Below are positions 1 through 6,111 of a stretch of DNA of 7,459 bases, in pieces. How positions within the stretch are numbered: position 1 is the first letter of the stretch; every line of letters starts with the position of its first letter. The stretch comes from Pseudomonadota bacterium (GTDB lineage Bacteria; Pseudomonadota; Alphaproteobacteria; Sphingomonadales; Sphingomonadaceae). A program made the translations under genes and the position numbers. Where the stretch lies: contig CANJKQ010000036.1 of the NCBI GenBank assembly GCA_947474905.1, forward strand, positions 1 through 7,459, written 5' to 3'. Under the pieces are notes generated by a model. That model saw only the letters and a list, made by a program, of their open reading frames with translations, ran no database searches and was not told where the DNA came from.

Positions 1-7
1 CCACGCC

Positions 8-1351
8 ATGAGCGATCTGCTCTCCGTCGGCGCGAGCAGCGTCCGCGCTTACCAGACCGCGCTATCCGTCATTTCGGAGAATATCTCCAATGCGAGCACG
101 GTCGGCTATTCGCGGCGCTCTGCCAGTCTTGCCGAAGTCACCGCAACGTCGGCGCGCGGATCGGCGAGCAGCACGACGGGTAACGGCGTCACCGTTACCG
201 GCATATCGCGGTCCGCCGATGAGCTGAAGCAGCAAGCCGTCCGCACCGCGGGCAGCGACGTCGCGCGCAGCCAGGGCAGCGTCACCTGGCTCAAGGCCAT
301 CGAATCCTCGCTGTCGGGCAATACCTTGCCCAGCAGCCTGACCGCATTTTTCAACGCCGCCAAGGCCGTTGCCGCCGATCCGACCGCCAGCGCGCCGCGC
401 AACGGCTTGATCGAGGCGGGGTCAGCCGTCGCGACGGCTTTTCAACTGACCGGCAACGCGCGCGATGATGCAACGACGCAACTTGATACAACCGCCAATA
501 ATGCGGTCGGTCAGCTCAACGATTTGCTGGGGGCGCTGGGCCAGATCAATGACGGGCTGGGCAGCTCGCAGCCGGGCACTGGCGCCGCCGCGCAATTGCT
601 CGACCAGCGCGATCAGTTGCTGAACCAGGTCACGGCGATCACCAATGTCACGGTATCGACCGATCAGCTTGGCCGCGTGTCGTTGCAATTGGGGGACAGC
701 AGCGGCCCGGTCGCGCTGGCCGGGGATGTGGCCGGCAATGTCGGCTATTCGCGCAGCGCGTCGGGCGTCGTCACCTATTCGGTGTCGCGGCAAGGGACCA
801 ACAGCGTGCTGTCACCGACCGGGGGCGCGCTGGCGGCGATCAGCGAAGGCGCGACCAGGATCGCCAATGCCCAATCGACGCTGAACCAGCTTGCCAGCGA
901 TTTCACCAACGCGGTCAATAATGTGCAGGCGCAGGGCCGCGACCTGAACAACAATCCTGGCGTGCCCTTTTTCGCCACCGGCGCATCGCCGACCGACATC
1001 ACCGTCGCGATCACTGACCCCAATGAGATTGCCGCCGCGGCAGTGGGGGGCGGCGCGCGCGACAACACCAATATCAACGCGCTTGAGACGGTCCGTCAGT
1101 CCGCCGGTTTTGAGACGACCCTTACCGACACGATTTCCGCCAACGCCACCACGTTGCAGGCGCGCCAGCAAGTCGCGGATGCGCAGAATACCATTTATAA
1201 TGGCGCGGTCAGCGCGCGCGACAATGTGTCGGGGGTGAATCTGGATGCCGAAGCGGTTGATCTGATCCGGTTCCAGCAGGCCTATCAGGCATCAAGCCGC
1301 GTAATCCAGGTCGCCCAAGACCTTTTCCAGTCGATCCTCCAGATCCGATAA
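8..1351 (+). CDS. flgK: Flagellar hook-associated protein 1 (FlgK)
   Basis: FlgK is the first of the two junction proteins between flagellar hook and filament; it is exported through the flagellar type III apparatus and polymerises on the hook tip. The 447-residue product has the conserved N-terminal rod/hook motif at residues 18-37 (ALSVISENISNASTVGYSRR) and the typical C-terminal coiled-coil motif at about 410-447 (AVDLIRFQQAYQASSRVI followed by a hydrophobic heptad end). The middle is Ala/Thr/Asn/Gly-rich, as expected for the variable surface domains. It is about 100 residues shorter than the enterobacterial protein (about 547), so part of the variable outer domains is probably absent. The ATG at 8 fits the family N-terminus (MSDLLSVGASSVRAYQ); only 7 nt lie upstream, so no ribosome site or promoter can be judged. 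flgL follows after 9 nt, the usual pair. Confidence 0.95.
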   Translation: MSDLLSVGASSVRAYQTALSVISENISNASTVGYSRRSASLAEVTATSARGSASSTTGNGVTVTGISRSADELKQQAVRTAGSDVARSQGSVTWLKAIESSLSGNTLPSSLTAFFNAAKAVAADPTASAPRNGLIEAGSAVATAFQLTGNARDDATTQLDTTANNAVGQLNDLLGALGQINDGLGSSQPGTGAAAQLLDQRDQLLNQVTAITNVTVSTDQLGRVSLQLGDSSGPVALAGDVAGNVGYSRSASGVVTYSVSRQGTNSVLSPTGGALAAISEGATRIANAQSTLNQLASDFTNAVNNVQAQGRDLNNNPGVPFFATGASPTDITVAITDPNEIAAAAVGGGARDNTNINALETVRQSAGFETTLTDTISANATTLQARQQVADAQNTIYNGAVSARDNVSGVNLDAEAVDLIRFQQAYQASSRVIQVAQDLFQSILQIR

Positions 1352-1360
1352 GGCGCCACC

Positions 1361-2266
1361 GTGACGCAGATCAGCACCAGCCGCTATTTCGACAGCTCGA
1401 ACAACCAGTTCCAGGCGCTGCAAGCGCAGGTGAACAAGTTGCAGGAGCAGATTTCGACCGGCAAAAAAATCGCCGCGCCGTCGGACGATTCGGTCGGCTA
1501 TCAGCGGTTGAGCGGCATCACCCAGGCCACCGCCGACGATCAGGCATGGTCGAGCAACATCACGCTGGCGCAGACGATTTTGCAACAGGCGGACGGCACG
1601 CTCGGCAGCATTACCGACCGGTTGCAGCAAGTCCAGGAATTGACGGTGCAGGCGTCGAACGGCACCCTGTCGGCAAAGGATCGCACGACGTTGGCGGGCA
1701 ATATCCGCGCCGCGATCGACGATCTGGTCGGGCTGGCCAATACCAAGGATGTGCGCAACCAGCCGCTATTTGGCGCGGCAACCGGATCAACCGCCGTAAC
1801 CCAGGACGCGTCGGGCAACGTGACGTTCACGGGCACCGGCACGCCATCGGCCGTGCCGATCGGCAATGGCATCAGCATCCAGCCCAGCGACACGGCGACT
1901 CGCATTTTCGGGAACGTGCCCACCGCCAGCGGCCCGACCGACGTGTTCACGCTGCTCAACAATCTCGCCAACACGCTGGCCAGCGGCGGCACGGTGCCTG
2001 CGGGCACGCTCGACAGCCTCAACGCCGCCGTCAGCCAGGTTACCGATGTGCGCAGCGCGGCGGGCGCCCGCAGCGCCCGGCTCGACCTTGAGGCCACGCG
2101 CCTGAAGGACGTGGGCGTAACGCGCGAAACCGAACGATCGTCGATCGAGGATACCGACATTCAGACGGCAATCGTTCAGCTCCAGAAAACCTCGACGGTG
2201 CTGCAGGCGACCCAGGCAAGCTTCACCAAGCTCAGCCAGTTGTCGTTGTTCGATTATATCCGCTGA
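1361..2266 (+). CDS. flgL: Flagellar hook-filament junction protein 3 (FlgL)
   Basis: FlgL is the second junction protein, sitting between FlgK and the first flagellin ring; it is related to flagellin and secreted by the flagellar export apparatus. The 301-residue product shows the flagellin-like N-terminal helix with the signature LQEQISTGKKIAAPSDD at residues 27-43 and the C-terminal helix at about 264-301 (DTDIQTAIVQLQKTSTVLQ, ending FDYIR). Between them is a Thr/Gly/Ala-rich variable segment. Length is close to the usual 300-320. The start is GTG at 1361, with a weak AAGG (1350-1353) overlapping the flgK stop; this start gives the expected MTQISTSRYFD opening. The 9-nt distance from flgK implies co-transcription and probable translational coupling. 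The next gene, motA, is 194 nt away, so the transcription unit may end here. Confidence 0.95.
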   Translation: MTQISTSRYFDSSNNQFQALQAQVNKLQEQISTGKKIAAPSDDSVGYQRLSGITQATADDQAWSSNITLAQTILQQADGTLGSITDRLQQVQELTVQASNGTLSAKDRTTLAGNIRAAIDDLVGLANTKDVRNQPLFGAATGSTAVTQDASGNVTFTGTGTPSAVPIGNGISIQPSDTATRIFGNVPTASGPTDVFTLLNNLANTLASGGTVPAGTLDSLNAAVSQVTDVRSAAGARSARLDLEATRLKDVGVTRETERSSIEDTDIQTAIVQLQKTSTVLQATQASFTKLSQLSLFDYIR

Positions 2267-2307
2267 GCCGCCGATTTTCGGGCTGCCGCACCGTAGGGCC
2301 AAGCGAT

Positions 2308-2319
2308 TTTTCGCGAAAA
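2308..2319. repeat. 12-bp perfect palindrome after flgL
   Basis: TTTTCGCGAAAA reads identically on both strands. It lies 41 nt after the flgL stop. It is flanked by weaker complementary arms, TAGGGCC at 2294-2300 and GGCCTA at 2324-2329, which pair if one G is bulged. Read as RNA, an alternative small hairpin GCGA-TTTT-TCGC (2303-2314) is also possible. It could be a weak terminator for flgKL or a binding site for a dimeric regulator; it lacks the strong GC stem plus U-tract of a classical intrinsic terminator. Function unknown. Confidence 0.35.
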
Positions 2320-2356
2320 TAACGGCCTATCCTGCCCAAAATGGAAGAATTGCCGG

Positions 2357-2369
2357 TTTGGTAACCAAA
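2357..2369. promoter_or_regulatory. 13-bp inverted repeat, candidate operator upstream of motA
   Basis: TTTGGTAACCAAA is a perfect inverted repeat (6-bp arms, one central base) about 90 nt before the motA start, in the only long spacer of the motility block. Its right arm overlaps the -35-like CAAA of the candidate promoter at 2366-2392, the usual geometry of a transcription-factor site. I do not recognise the motif as belonging to a named regulator. The operator role is inference. Confidence 0.3.
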
Positions 2370-2392
2370 TAATGAGGAACGCTTGGGCATAA
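2366..2392 (+). promoter_or_regulatory. Weak FliA (sigma-28)-like promoter candidate for motA
   Basis: CAAA (2366-2369), then exactly 15 nt, then GGGCATAA (2385-2392). The enterobacterial FliA consensus is TAAA-N15-GCCGATAA, so the match is 3/4 in the -35 box and 5/8 in the -10 box with correct spacing. It lies about 70 nt upstream of motA. In enterics motAB are FliA-dependent late genes, which makes the site plausible, but the match is partial and sphingomonad consensus boxes may differ. Confidence 0.25.
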
Positions 2393-2446
2393 CGGGCTGA
2401 ACGGGAAGTTTGCCCCACGCGGTTGCTGGTGATGGCCGCGCTGAAT

Positions 2447-2450
2447 GGAG
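2447..2450 (+). promoter_or_regulatory. Ribosome binding site deciding the motA start
   Basis: GGAG lies 10 nt before the ATG at 2461, with a second purine run GGGGA directly before the start. The reading frame is open upstream to a TTG at 2410, but that would add 17 hydrophilic residues ahead of the first membrane segment. The family N-terminus (MYPIIGLVVLLG) begins at 2461. Confidence 0.5.
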
Positions 2451-2460
2451 TTGGCGGGGA

Positions 2461-3324
2461 ATGTATCCAATCATTGGCCTGGTTGTGCTGCTCGGCATGG
2501 TGTTTGGCGGTTTCGCCTTCACCGGCGGCGCGCTTGGACCCGTGATGGAAGCGATTCCGCACGAAATGCTCATCATTGGCGGTGCCGCCGCGGGCGCGCT
2601 CATCATCGGCAATTCGATGAAGGAGCTGAAGGCGTTTGGCGGCGGCTTCATGATGGCGTTCAAGGGGCCGAAGTACAAAAAGCAGGATTATCTCGACACC
2701 ATCTTCCTCGTCTCCAAACTGATGAAGATGCTGCGCACCGAAGGGCCGATCGCGCTCGAACCGCATGTCGAAGACCCCAAATCAAGCGCGGTATTCGCCG
2801 AATATCCCCGCCTCCTCGCCGATCACACCCTCGTCAACCTCATCGCCGATACGCTGCGGCTGGTCGTGGTCTCATCGGGCACGCTCGACGTGCATGCGGT
2901 TGAAGACGTGATGGATAATGCGATCAAGACGCATCACCACGAAGTCGAAGGCCCTGGCAACACCATGGCCTCGCTCGCCGACGCGCTGCCCGCGCTCGGC
3001 ATCGTCGCGGCGGTGCTGGGTGTCGTCAAGACAATGGGGTCGATCGACAAGCCGCCGGCCATCCTCGGCGCGATGATCGGTTCGGCGCTGGTCGGCACCT
3101 TCATGGGGGTGCTGCTCGCTTATGGCATTGTCGCGCCGCTCGCCAACCGCATCAAGCAAGTGGTGGAGGCGGATGCCGCCATCTATCATGTCGTCAAACA
3201 GATCATCATCGCCTCGCTCCATGGCCATCCCCAGCCGCTGGTCATCGAAGCGGCTCGCTCATCGATCGCCCATTCCAACCAGCCTGGCTTCGCCGAGGTG
3301 TTTGACGGGCTGAGGGGCAGGTAA
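2461..3324 (+). CDS. motA: Flagellar motor stator protein MotA
   Basis: MotA is the inner-membrane stator subunit that forms the proton channel with MotB and pushes on the rotor protein FliG. The 287-residue product has four hydrophobic segments at about 1-22, 34-52, 176-196 and 206-230, with the large cytoplasmic loop between the second and third. In the loop, R92 and E100 (MLRTEGPIALEPHVEDP) align with the FliG-contacting R90 and E98 of E. coli MotA. P177 (DALPALGIVAAVLGVV) and P226 (IVAPLA) align with the conserved P173 and P222. Length is near the E. coli 295. The chosen start is ATG 2461; a TTG at 2410 in the same frame is less likely. motB follows in the same frame after a 57-nt linker, as expected for the usual pair. 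Confidence 0.95.
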   Translation: MYPIIGLVVLLGMVFGGFAFTGGALGPVMEAIPHEMLIIGGAAAGALIIGNSMKELKAFGGGFMMAFKGPKYKKQDYLDTIFLVSKLMKMLRTEGPIALEPHVEDPKSSAVFAEYPRLLADHTLVNLIADTLRLVVVSSGTLDVHAVEDVMDNAIKTHHHEVEGPGNTMASLADALPALGIVAAVLGVVKTMGSIDKPPAILGAMIGSALVGTFMGVLLAYGIVAPLANRIKQVVEADAAIYHVVKQIIIASLHGHPQPLVIEAARSSIAHSNQPGFAEVFDGLRGR

Positions 3325-3381
3325 ATGGTTTGTCAGACTTTGGCTTTCGCCAAAGCGCCGCGACCGCAGGGAGCAGCGTAA
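3325..3381 (+). CDS. Possible 18-codon mini-ORF between motA and motB
   Basis: An ORF encoding MVCQTLAFAKAPRPQGAA starts with ATG directly after the motA TAA (3322-3324) and ends with TAA (3379-3381) directly before the motB ATG. It is in the same frame as both neighbours. A purine-rich Shine-Dalgarno-like stretch (GAGGGG at 3312-3317, followed by AGG) lies 7 nt before its ATG. It contains a perfect hairpin (3338-3355). It could be a translated relay that passes ribosomes from motA to motB, or chance. The peptide has no recognisable domain. Low confidence as a real gene; recorded for its exact fit. Confidence 0.2.
   Translation: MVCQTLAFAKAPRPQGAA
3338..3355 (+). promoter_or_regulatory. Perfect hairpin in the motA-motB linker
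   Basis: CTTTGGC (3338-3344), loop TTTC, GCCAAAG (3349-3355): a 7-bp perfect stem with a 4-nt loop. No T-run follows, so it is not a standard intrinsic terminator. It lies 13 nt after the motA stop and 26 nt before the motB start. It might stabilise the motA 3' end, slow ribosomes or limit motB translation; the role is inferred. Confidence 0.4.
3368..3373 (+). promoter_or_regulatory. Ribosome binding site of motB
   Basis: AGGGAG ends 8 nt before the motB ATG at 3382, a good match and spacing. It supports this start and lies just outside the linker hairpin, so it would be exposed when that hairpin is folded. Confidence 0.6.
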
Positions 3382-4287
3382 ATGGCTACCGCGCGGGCAC
3401 CGCACGGGATCAACCTGCCGCCCAAGATCATCGTCAAGAAAGTCTATATCGAGGGCCATGGCGGCCATCATGGCGGCGCATGGAAAGTCGCCTATGCCGA
3501 TTTCGTGACGGCGATGATGGCGTTTTTCCTGCTGATGTGGCTGCTGGGCGCCACCAATGAGAAACAGCGCAAGGCGATCGCCGATTATTTCTCGCCGACG
3601 CTCGTCCAGTTCAAGCAGAACAGCGCAGGGTCGAACGGACCGTTCGGCGGTTCGTCGCTCACCGACCGCGACAATTATCCGCATGGCGCGACGCAGACCG
3701 GCACGCGATCGATGACGGTGCCGGTCGACGCGATCGGCGGCAACCAGGTGGGGACCGGGCAGGAAGGGTCGCTCAAGAACCGGCAGCTCGCAGCGGAAGA
3801 CAAAAAGAATTTTGAACGGATTCACCGTCAGCTGAGCCAGGCGATCTCCGCCAACCCGAGCCTGCAGAAACTCGCCAACCACGTCCGCTTCGTGCCGACC
3901 CGCGACGGGCTACGCATCGACCTGGTTGATAACGCCGATTATTCGATGTTCGCGCTGGGCACGACCGTGCTGGAGCCTGAGGCCAACAAGCTGATCGGCA
4001 TGATCGCGGCGTCGGTAAAGGATTTGCCGAACACGCTGATGATCCGTGGCCATACCGATAGCCTGGCGTATCAAAACCCCAACGGCATGAACAACTGGCT
4101 GCTGTCGAGCGGTCGTGCCGAGGCAACGCGGCGGCGCCTGGCCGAAGGCGGGCTGCCCGATGCCCGTTTTGACCGGATTGAGGGCGTCGCCGATCGCGAA
4201 CCGATGATCAGCGACAACGCCGCCGACCCCCGCAATCGCCGCGTCGCCATCACCCTGCTTTATCGCCACATCGGCTTTGGCGGCTGA
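3382..4287 (+). CDS. motB: Flagellar motor stator protein MotB
   Basis: MotB anchors the stator to peptidoglycan and carries the proton-binding aspartate of the channel. The 301-residue product starts with a short cytoplasmic, basic segment (KIIVKKVYIEGHGGHHGGAWK), then a single membrane helix at about 38-57. D40 in YADFVTAMMAF matches the essential Asp32 of E. coli MotB. A long polar linker follows, then an OmpA-like peptidoglycan-binding domain from about residue 165 to 295, with IRGHTDS at 221-227, LLSSGRA at 240-246 and NRRVAITLL at 285-293. Length matches the family (about 308 in E. coli). The His/Gly-rich stretch before the membrane helix (GHGGHHGG, 25-32) is notable but I cannot assign a role. 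The presence of Asp40 and no sodium-type partner suggests a proton-driven stator (inference). Confidence 0.95.
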   Translation: MATARAPHGINLPPKIIVKKVYIEGHGGHHGGAWKVAYADFVTAMMAFFLLMWLLGATNEKQRKAIADYFSPTLVQFKQNSAGSNGPFGGSSLTDRDNYPHGATQTGTRSMTVPVDAIGGNQVGTGQEGSLKNRQLAAEDKKNFERIHRQLSQAISANPSLQKLANHVRFVPTRDGLRIDLVDNADYSMFALGTTVLEPEANKLIGMIAASVKDLPNTLMIRGHTDSLAYQNPNGMNNWLLSSGRAEATRRRLAEGGLPDARFDRIEGVADREPMISDNAADPRNRRVAITLLYRHIGFGG

Positions 4288-4288
4288 T

Positions 4289-4330
4289 CCCGGGAATTGC
4301 GCGCCGGGGTCATCGCCCCTAGTGATGACC
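4289..4330 (+). promoter_or_regulatory. Structured ruvA leader with competing stems
   Basis: The 44-nt motB-ruvA spacer contains CCCGG (4289-4293) pairing with CCGGG (4304-4308); GGGG (4306-4309) pairing with CCCC (4316-4319); and a perfect 7-bp stem GGTCATC (4308-4314) / GATGACC (4324-4330) with a 9-nt loop. The last stem ends one base before the ruvA ATG at 4332. The three stems share bases and cannot all form. No clear Shine-Dalgarno site is visible. A LexA box of the alphaproteobacterial GTTC-N7-GTTC or GAAC-N7-GAAC kind was not found here. The spacer may act as motB terminator, ruvA translational control, or both; the function is inferred. Confidence 0.4.
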
Positions 4331-4331
4331 T

Positions 4332-4931
4332 ATGATCGCGCATCTGAATGGCGTGCTTGCCGCCACTGGCCCCGACCATGCCGTGATCGAGGTGGCAGGC
4401 ATCGGCTATCTGGCCAGCTGTTCGACCCGCACGCTTGACGCGCTGGGCGCGGTGGGCGAGCCGGTGCGGCTCCATACCGAAATGCTTGTCGGCGAGGATT
4501 TCATCCGCCTTGTCGGCTTTGCCAGCAGTGCCGAACGCGACTGGTTCCGCTTGCTGACCAGCGTGCAGGGAGTTGGCGCGCGGGTGGCGCTCGCCATCCT
4601 GTCGGTGCTTGATACCGCCGCACTTGCCGAGGCGGTGGCGCGGCAGGACAAGGCATTGGTGTCGCGCGCCAATGGCGTCGGACCCAAGCTCGCCGAACGC
4701 ATTGTCCGCGAATTGAAGGACAAGGCGGGCGTGCTGCCAGTGGGGCCGGGCGCCACGGCATCCACGGCCACGCGCGGCGGTGCCGCAGCCGATGCGCTGT
4801 CCGCGCTCGCCAATCTTGGCTTTAAGCCCGCCGAAGCGCAGGCGGCAGTGGCAGCGGCGGAGGAAGAGCTGGGGTCCGGCGCCGGCCTCGATGCGCTGGT
4901 CCGGCTGGCGTTGAGGAAGGCGGCGAAGTAG
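4332..4931 (+). CDS. ruvA: Holliday junction branch migration protein RuvA
   Basis: RuvA binds four-way DNA junctions as a tetramer and loads the RuvB motors for branch migration in recombinational repair. The 199-residue product has the three expected parts: an N-terminal OB fold (about 1-64) with E55 and D56 at the acidic pin, at the same positions as in E. coli; a tandem helix-hairpin-helix region with [12 protein letters not shown] at 79-90 and [12 protein letters not shown] at 114-125; a flexible Ala/Gly/Thr linker (about 132-152); and a C-terminal RuvB-binding domain (about 153-199, with [16 protein letters not shown]). Length matches E. coli (203). The ATG at 4332 gives the correct numbering; no good ribosome site is seen and a hairpin abuts the start. 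ruvB follows after one base, so both are surely one transcript. ruvC, often upstream in other bacteria, is replaced here by motB. Confidence 0.96.
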   Translation: MIAHLNGVLAATGPDHAVIEVAGIGYLASCSTRTLDALGAVGEPVRLHTEMLVGEDFIRLVGFASSAERDWFRLLTSVQGVGARVALAILSVLDTAALAEAVARQDKALVSRANGVGPKLAERIVRELKDKAGVLPVGPGATASTATRGGAAADALSALANLGFKPAEAQAAVAAAEEELGSGAGLDALVRLALRKAAK

Positions 4932-4932
4932 C

Positions 4933-5964
4933 GTGACCGAAGATCGCCTCCTCTCCCCCGCCCGTCGGCCTGAAGACCCCGATGCCGCGCTGCGGCCGAA
5001 GTCGCTTGACGAGTTTGTCGGGCAAGCGGCGGCGCGGGAGAATTTGCGTGTGTTCATCGCCGCGGCACGAGCGCGGGGCGATGCTCTGGATCATGTGCTG
5101 TTCTTCGGCCCGCCGGGGCTGGGCAAGACGACGCTGGCGCAGATCATCGCGCGGGAAATGGGCGTCGGCTTCCGCGCGACAAGCGGCCCCGTCATCGCCA
5201 AATCGGGCGATTTGGCGGCACTGCTCACCAATCTTGAGGATGGCGACGTCCTGTTCATCGACGAAATCCACCGGCTGCAACCGGCGGTGGAGGAAGTGCT
5301 CTATCCCGCAATGGAGGACCGCGCGCTTGACCTGATGATCGGCGAAGGCCCATCGGCGCGGTCGGTGCGCATCGAGCTGCCGCGCTTCACGCTGGTCGGC
5401 GCGACGACGCGGCAGGGCCTGCTGACGACGCCGCTGCGCGACCGGTTCGGCATTCCGGTGCGGCTGAGCTTCTACACCGTCGACGAGCTGGAGCGGGTGG
5501 TTACGCGCGCGGCTGGGCTGCTTGGCTTGCCCATTGCAGCCGATGGCGCGCGCGAAATTGCCCGTCGCGCCCGCGGCACGCCGCGCATCGCCGGGCGGCT
5601 GTTGCGGCGCGTGCGCGACTTTGCTCATGCCGCCGGCCATGATGTCGTTGATGCGCGGGCGGCGGATGCGGCGCTCAATCGGCTCGAGGTCGATGCGCTA
5701 GGGCTGGACGCGATGGACCGGCGCTACCTCACCATGATTGCCGACATCTATCGCGGCGGCCCGGTGGGCGTGGAGACGCTGGCGGCGGGGCTATCCGAGC
5801 CACGCGACACGATCGAGGAAGTGATCGAGCCCTACCTCATCCAATTGGGCCTCGTCGCCCGCACCGCGCGCGGGCGGTGCCTCAACCCCGGGGGATGGAA
5901 ACATCTCGGCCTCAACCCGCCGGCAGGCGCGCAGCAAGGGCTGTTTGACGGGGGTGAGGGGTAA
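4933..5964 (+). CDS. ruvB: Holliday junction branch migration helicase RuvB
   Basis: RuvB is the AAA+ ATPase that forms hexameric rings on both sides of the RuvA-junction complex and pumps DNA through it. The 343-residue product shows the sphingomonad-like N-terminus, Walker [10 protein letters not shown] at 59-67 (K65), Walker [10 protein letters not shown] at 106-114 (D110, E111), sensor 1 VGATTR at 155-160, the arginine-finger region PLRDRFGI at 167-174 (R171, aligned with E. coli R174), and the sensor 2 segment [16 protein letters not shown] from 215. A winged-helix DNA-binding domain occupies the C-terminal third (about 255-333), with the [13 protein letters not shown] end. The start is GTG at 4933; GAGGAAGG (4913-4920) lies 12 nt upstream, within ruvA. 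All catalytic residues are present, so it should be active. It ends in a convergent, repeat-rich spacer. Confidence 0.97.
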   Translation: MTEDRLLSPARRPEDPDAALRPKSLDEFVGQAAARENLRVFIAAARARGDALDHVLFFGPPGLGKTTLAQIIAREMGVGFRATSGPVIAKSGDLAALLTNLEDGDVLFIDEIHRLQPAVEEVLYPAMEDRALDLMIGEGPSARSVRIELPRFTLVGATTRQGLLTTPLRDRFGIPVRLSFYTVDELERVVTRAAGLLGLPIAADGAREIARRARGTPRIAGRLLRRVRDFAHAAGHDVVDARAADAALNRLEVDALGLDAMDRRYLTMIADIYRGGPVGVETLAAGLSEPRDTIEEVIEPYLIQLGLVARTARGRCLNPGGWKHLGLNPPAGAQQGLFDGGEG

Positions 5965-5973
5965 CGCAGATTC

Positions 5974-6000
5974 CGTCATTGCATCAGCCTGCGTCATTGC
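5974..6000. repeat. Short direct repeat before the hairpin element
   Basis: CGTCATTGC occurs at 5974-5982 and again at 5992-6000, 18 nt apart. The second copy is the outer end of the hairpin element at 5992-6071. The first may be a remnant or partial duplication of the same element end. It begins 9 nt after the ruvB stop. Confidence 0.5.
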
Positions 6001-6071
6001 GAGCGCCAGCGAAGCAATCCCGTCCGGCCCCTGCGCTGGATTGCTTCGTCGCTACGCTCCTCGCAATGACG
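5992..6071. repeat. 80-nt intergenic inverted-repeat element, type 1
   Basis: The outer arms CGTCATTGCGAG (5992-6003) and CTCGCAATGACG (6060-6071) are perfectly complementary over 12 bp. The inner arms CGAAGCAATCC (6010-6020) and GGATTGCTTCG (6038-6048) are perfectly complementary over 11 bp. The segments between them pair only partly, and the loop is 6021-6037. The result is one long hairpin. I recall this sequence type as a frequent extragenic palindromic repeat in sphingomonads; copy number here is unknown. It contains no ORF or transposase. Placed between convergent genes, it can act as a bidirectional transcription barrier or protect the ruvB 3' end (inference). Confidence 0.85.
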
Positions 6072-6111
6072 AGAAATACAGCCACCCAGATCACCGAGCG
6101 TTCAATCTGAC

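Noticed and set aside
1540..2160. 206-residue minus-strand ORF opposite flgL
   Set aside because: High GC leaves long antisense frames open; the plus-strand frame has clear FlgL motifs and this product resembles no family I recognise.
2341..2356. Sigma-54 promoter (GG-N10-GC) upstream of motA
   Set aside because: The GG at 2343-2344 has no GC at the required distance, so the invariant spacing fails.
2410..2460. Upstream TTG start for motA giving 17 extra residues
   Set aside because: The extension is hydrophilic and unlike the family; the ATG at 2461 has a ribosome site and the expected N-terminus.
4140..4331. LexA/SOS box for ruvAB
   Set aside because: Only one GAAC is present near 4198 and the position 7 nt further does not match; no GTTC-N7-GTTC or GAAC-N7-GAAC pair was found.
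4260..5640. Minus-strand ORFs of 265 and 272 residues opposite ruvA/ruvB
   Set aside because: They lie entirely opposite well-supported ruvA and ruvB and have Arg/Gln/His-rich compositions typical of shadow frames.
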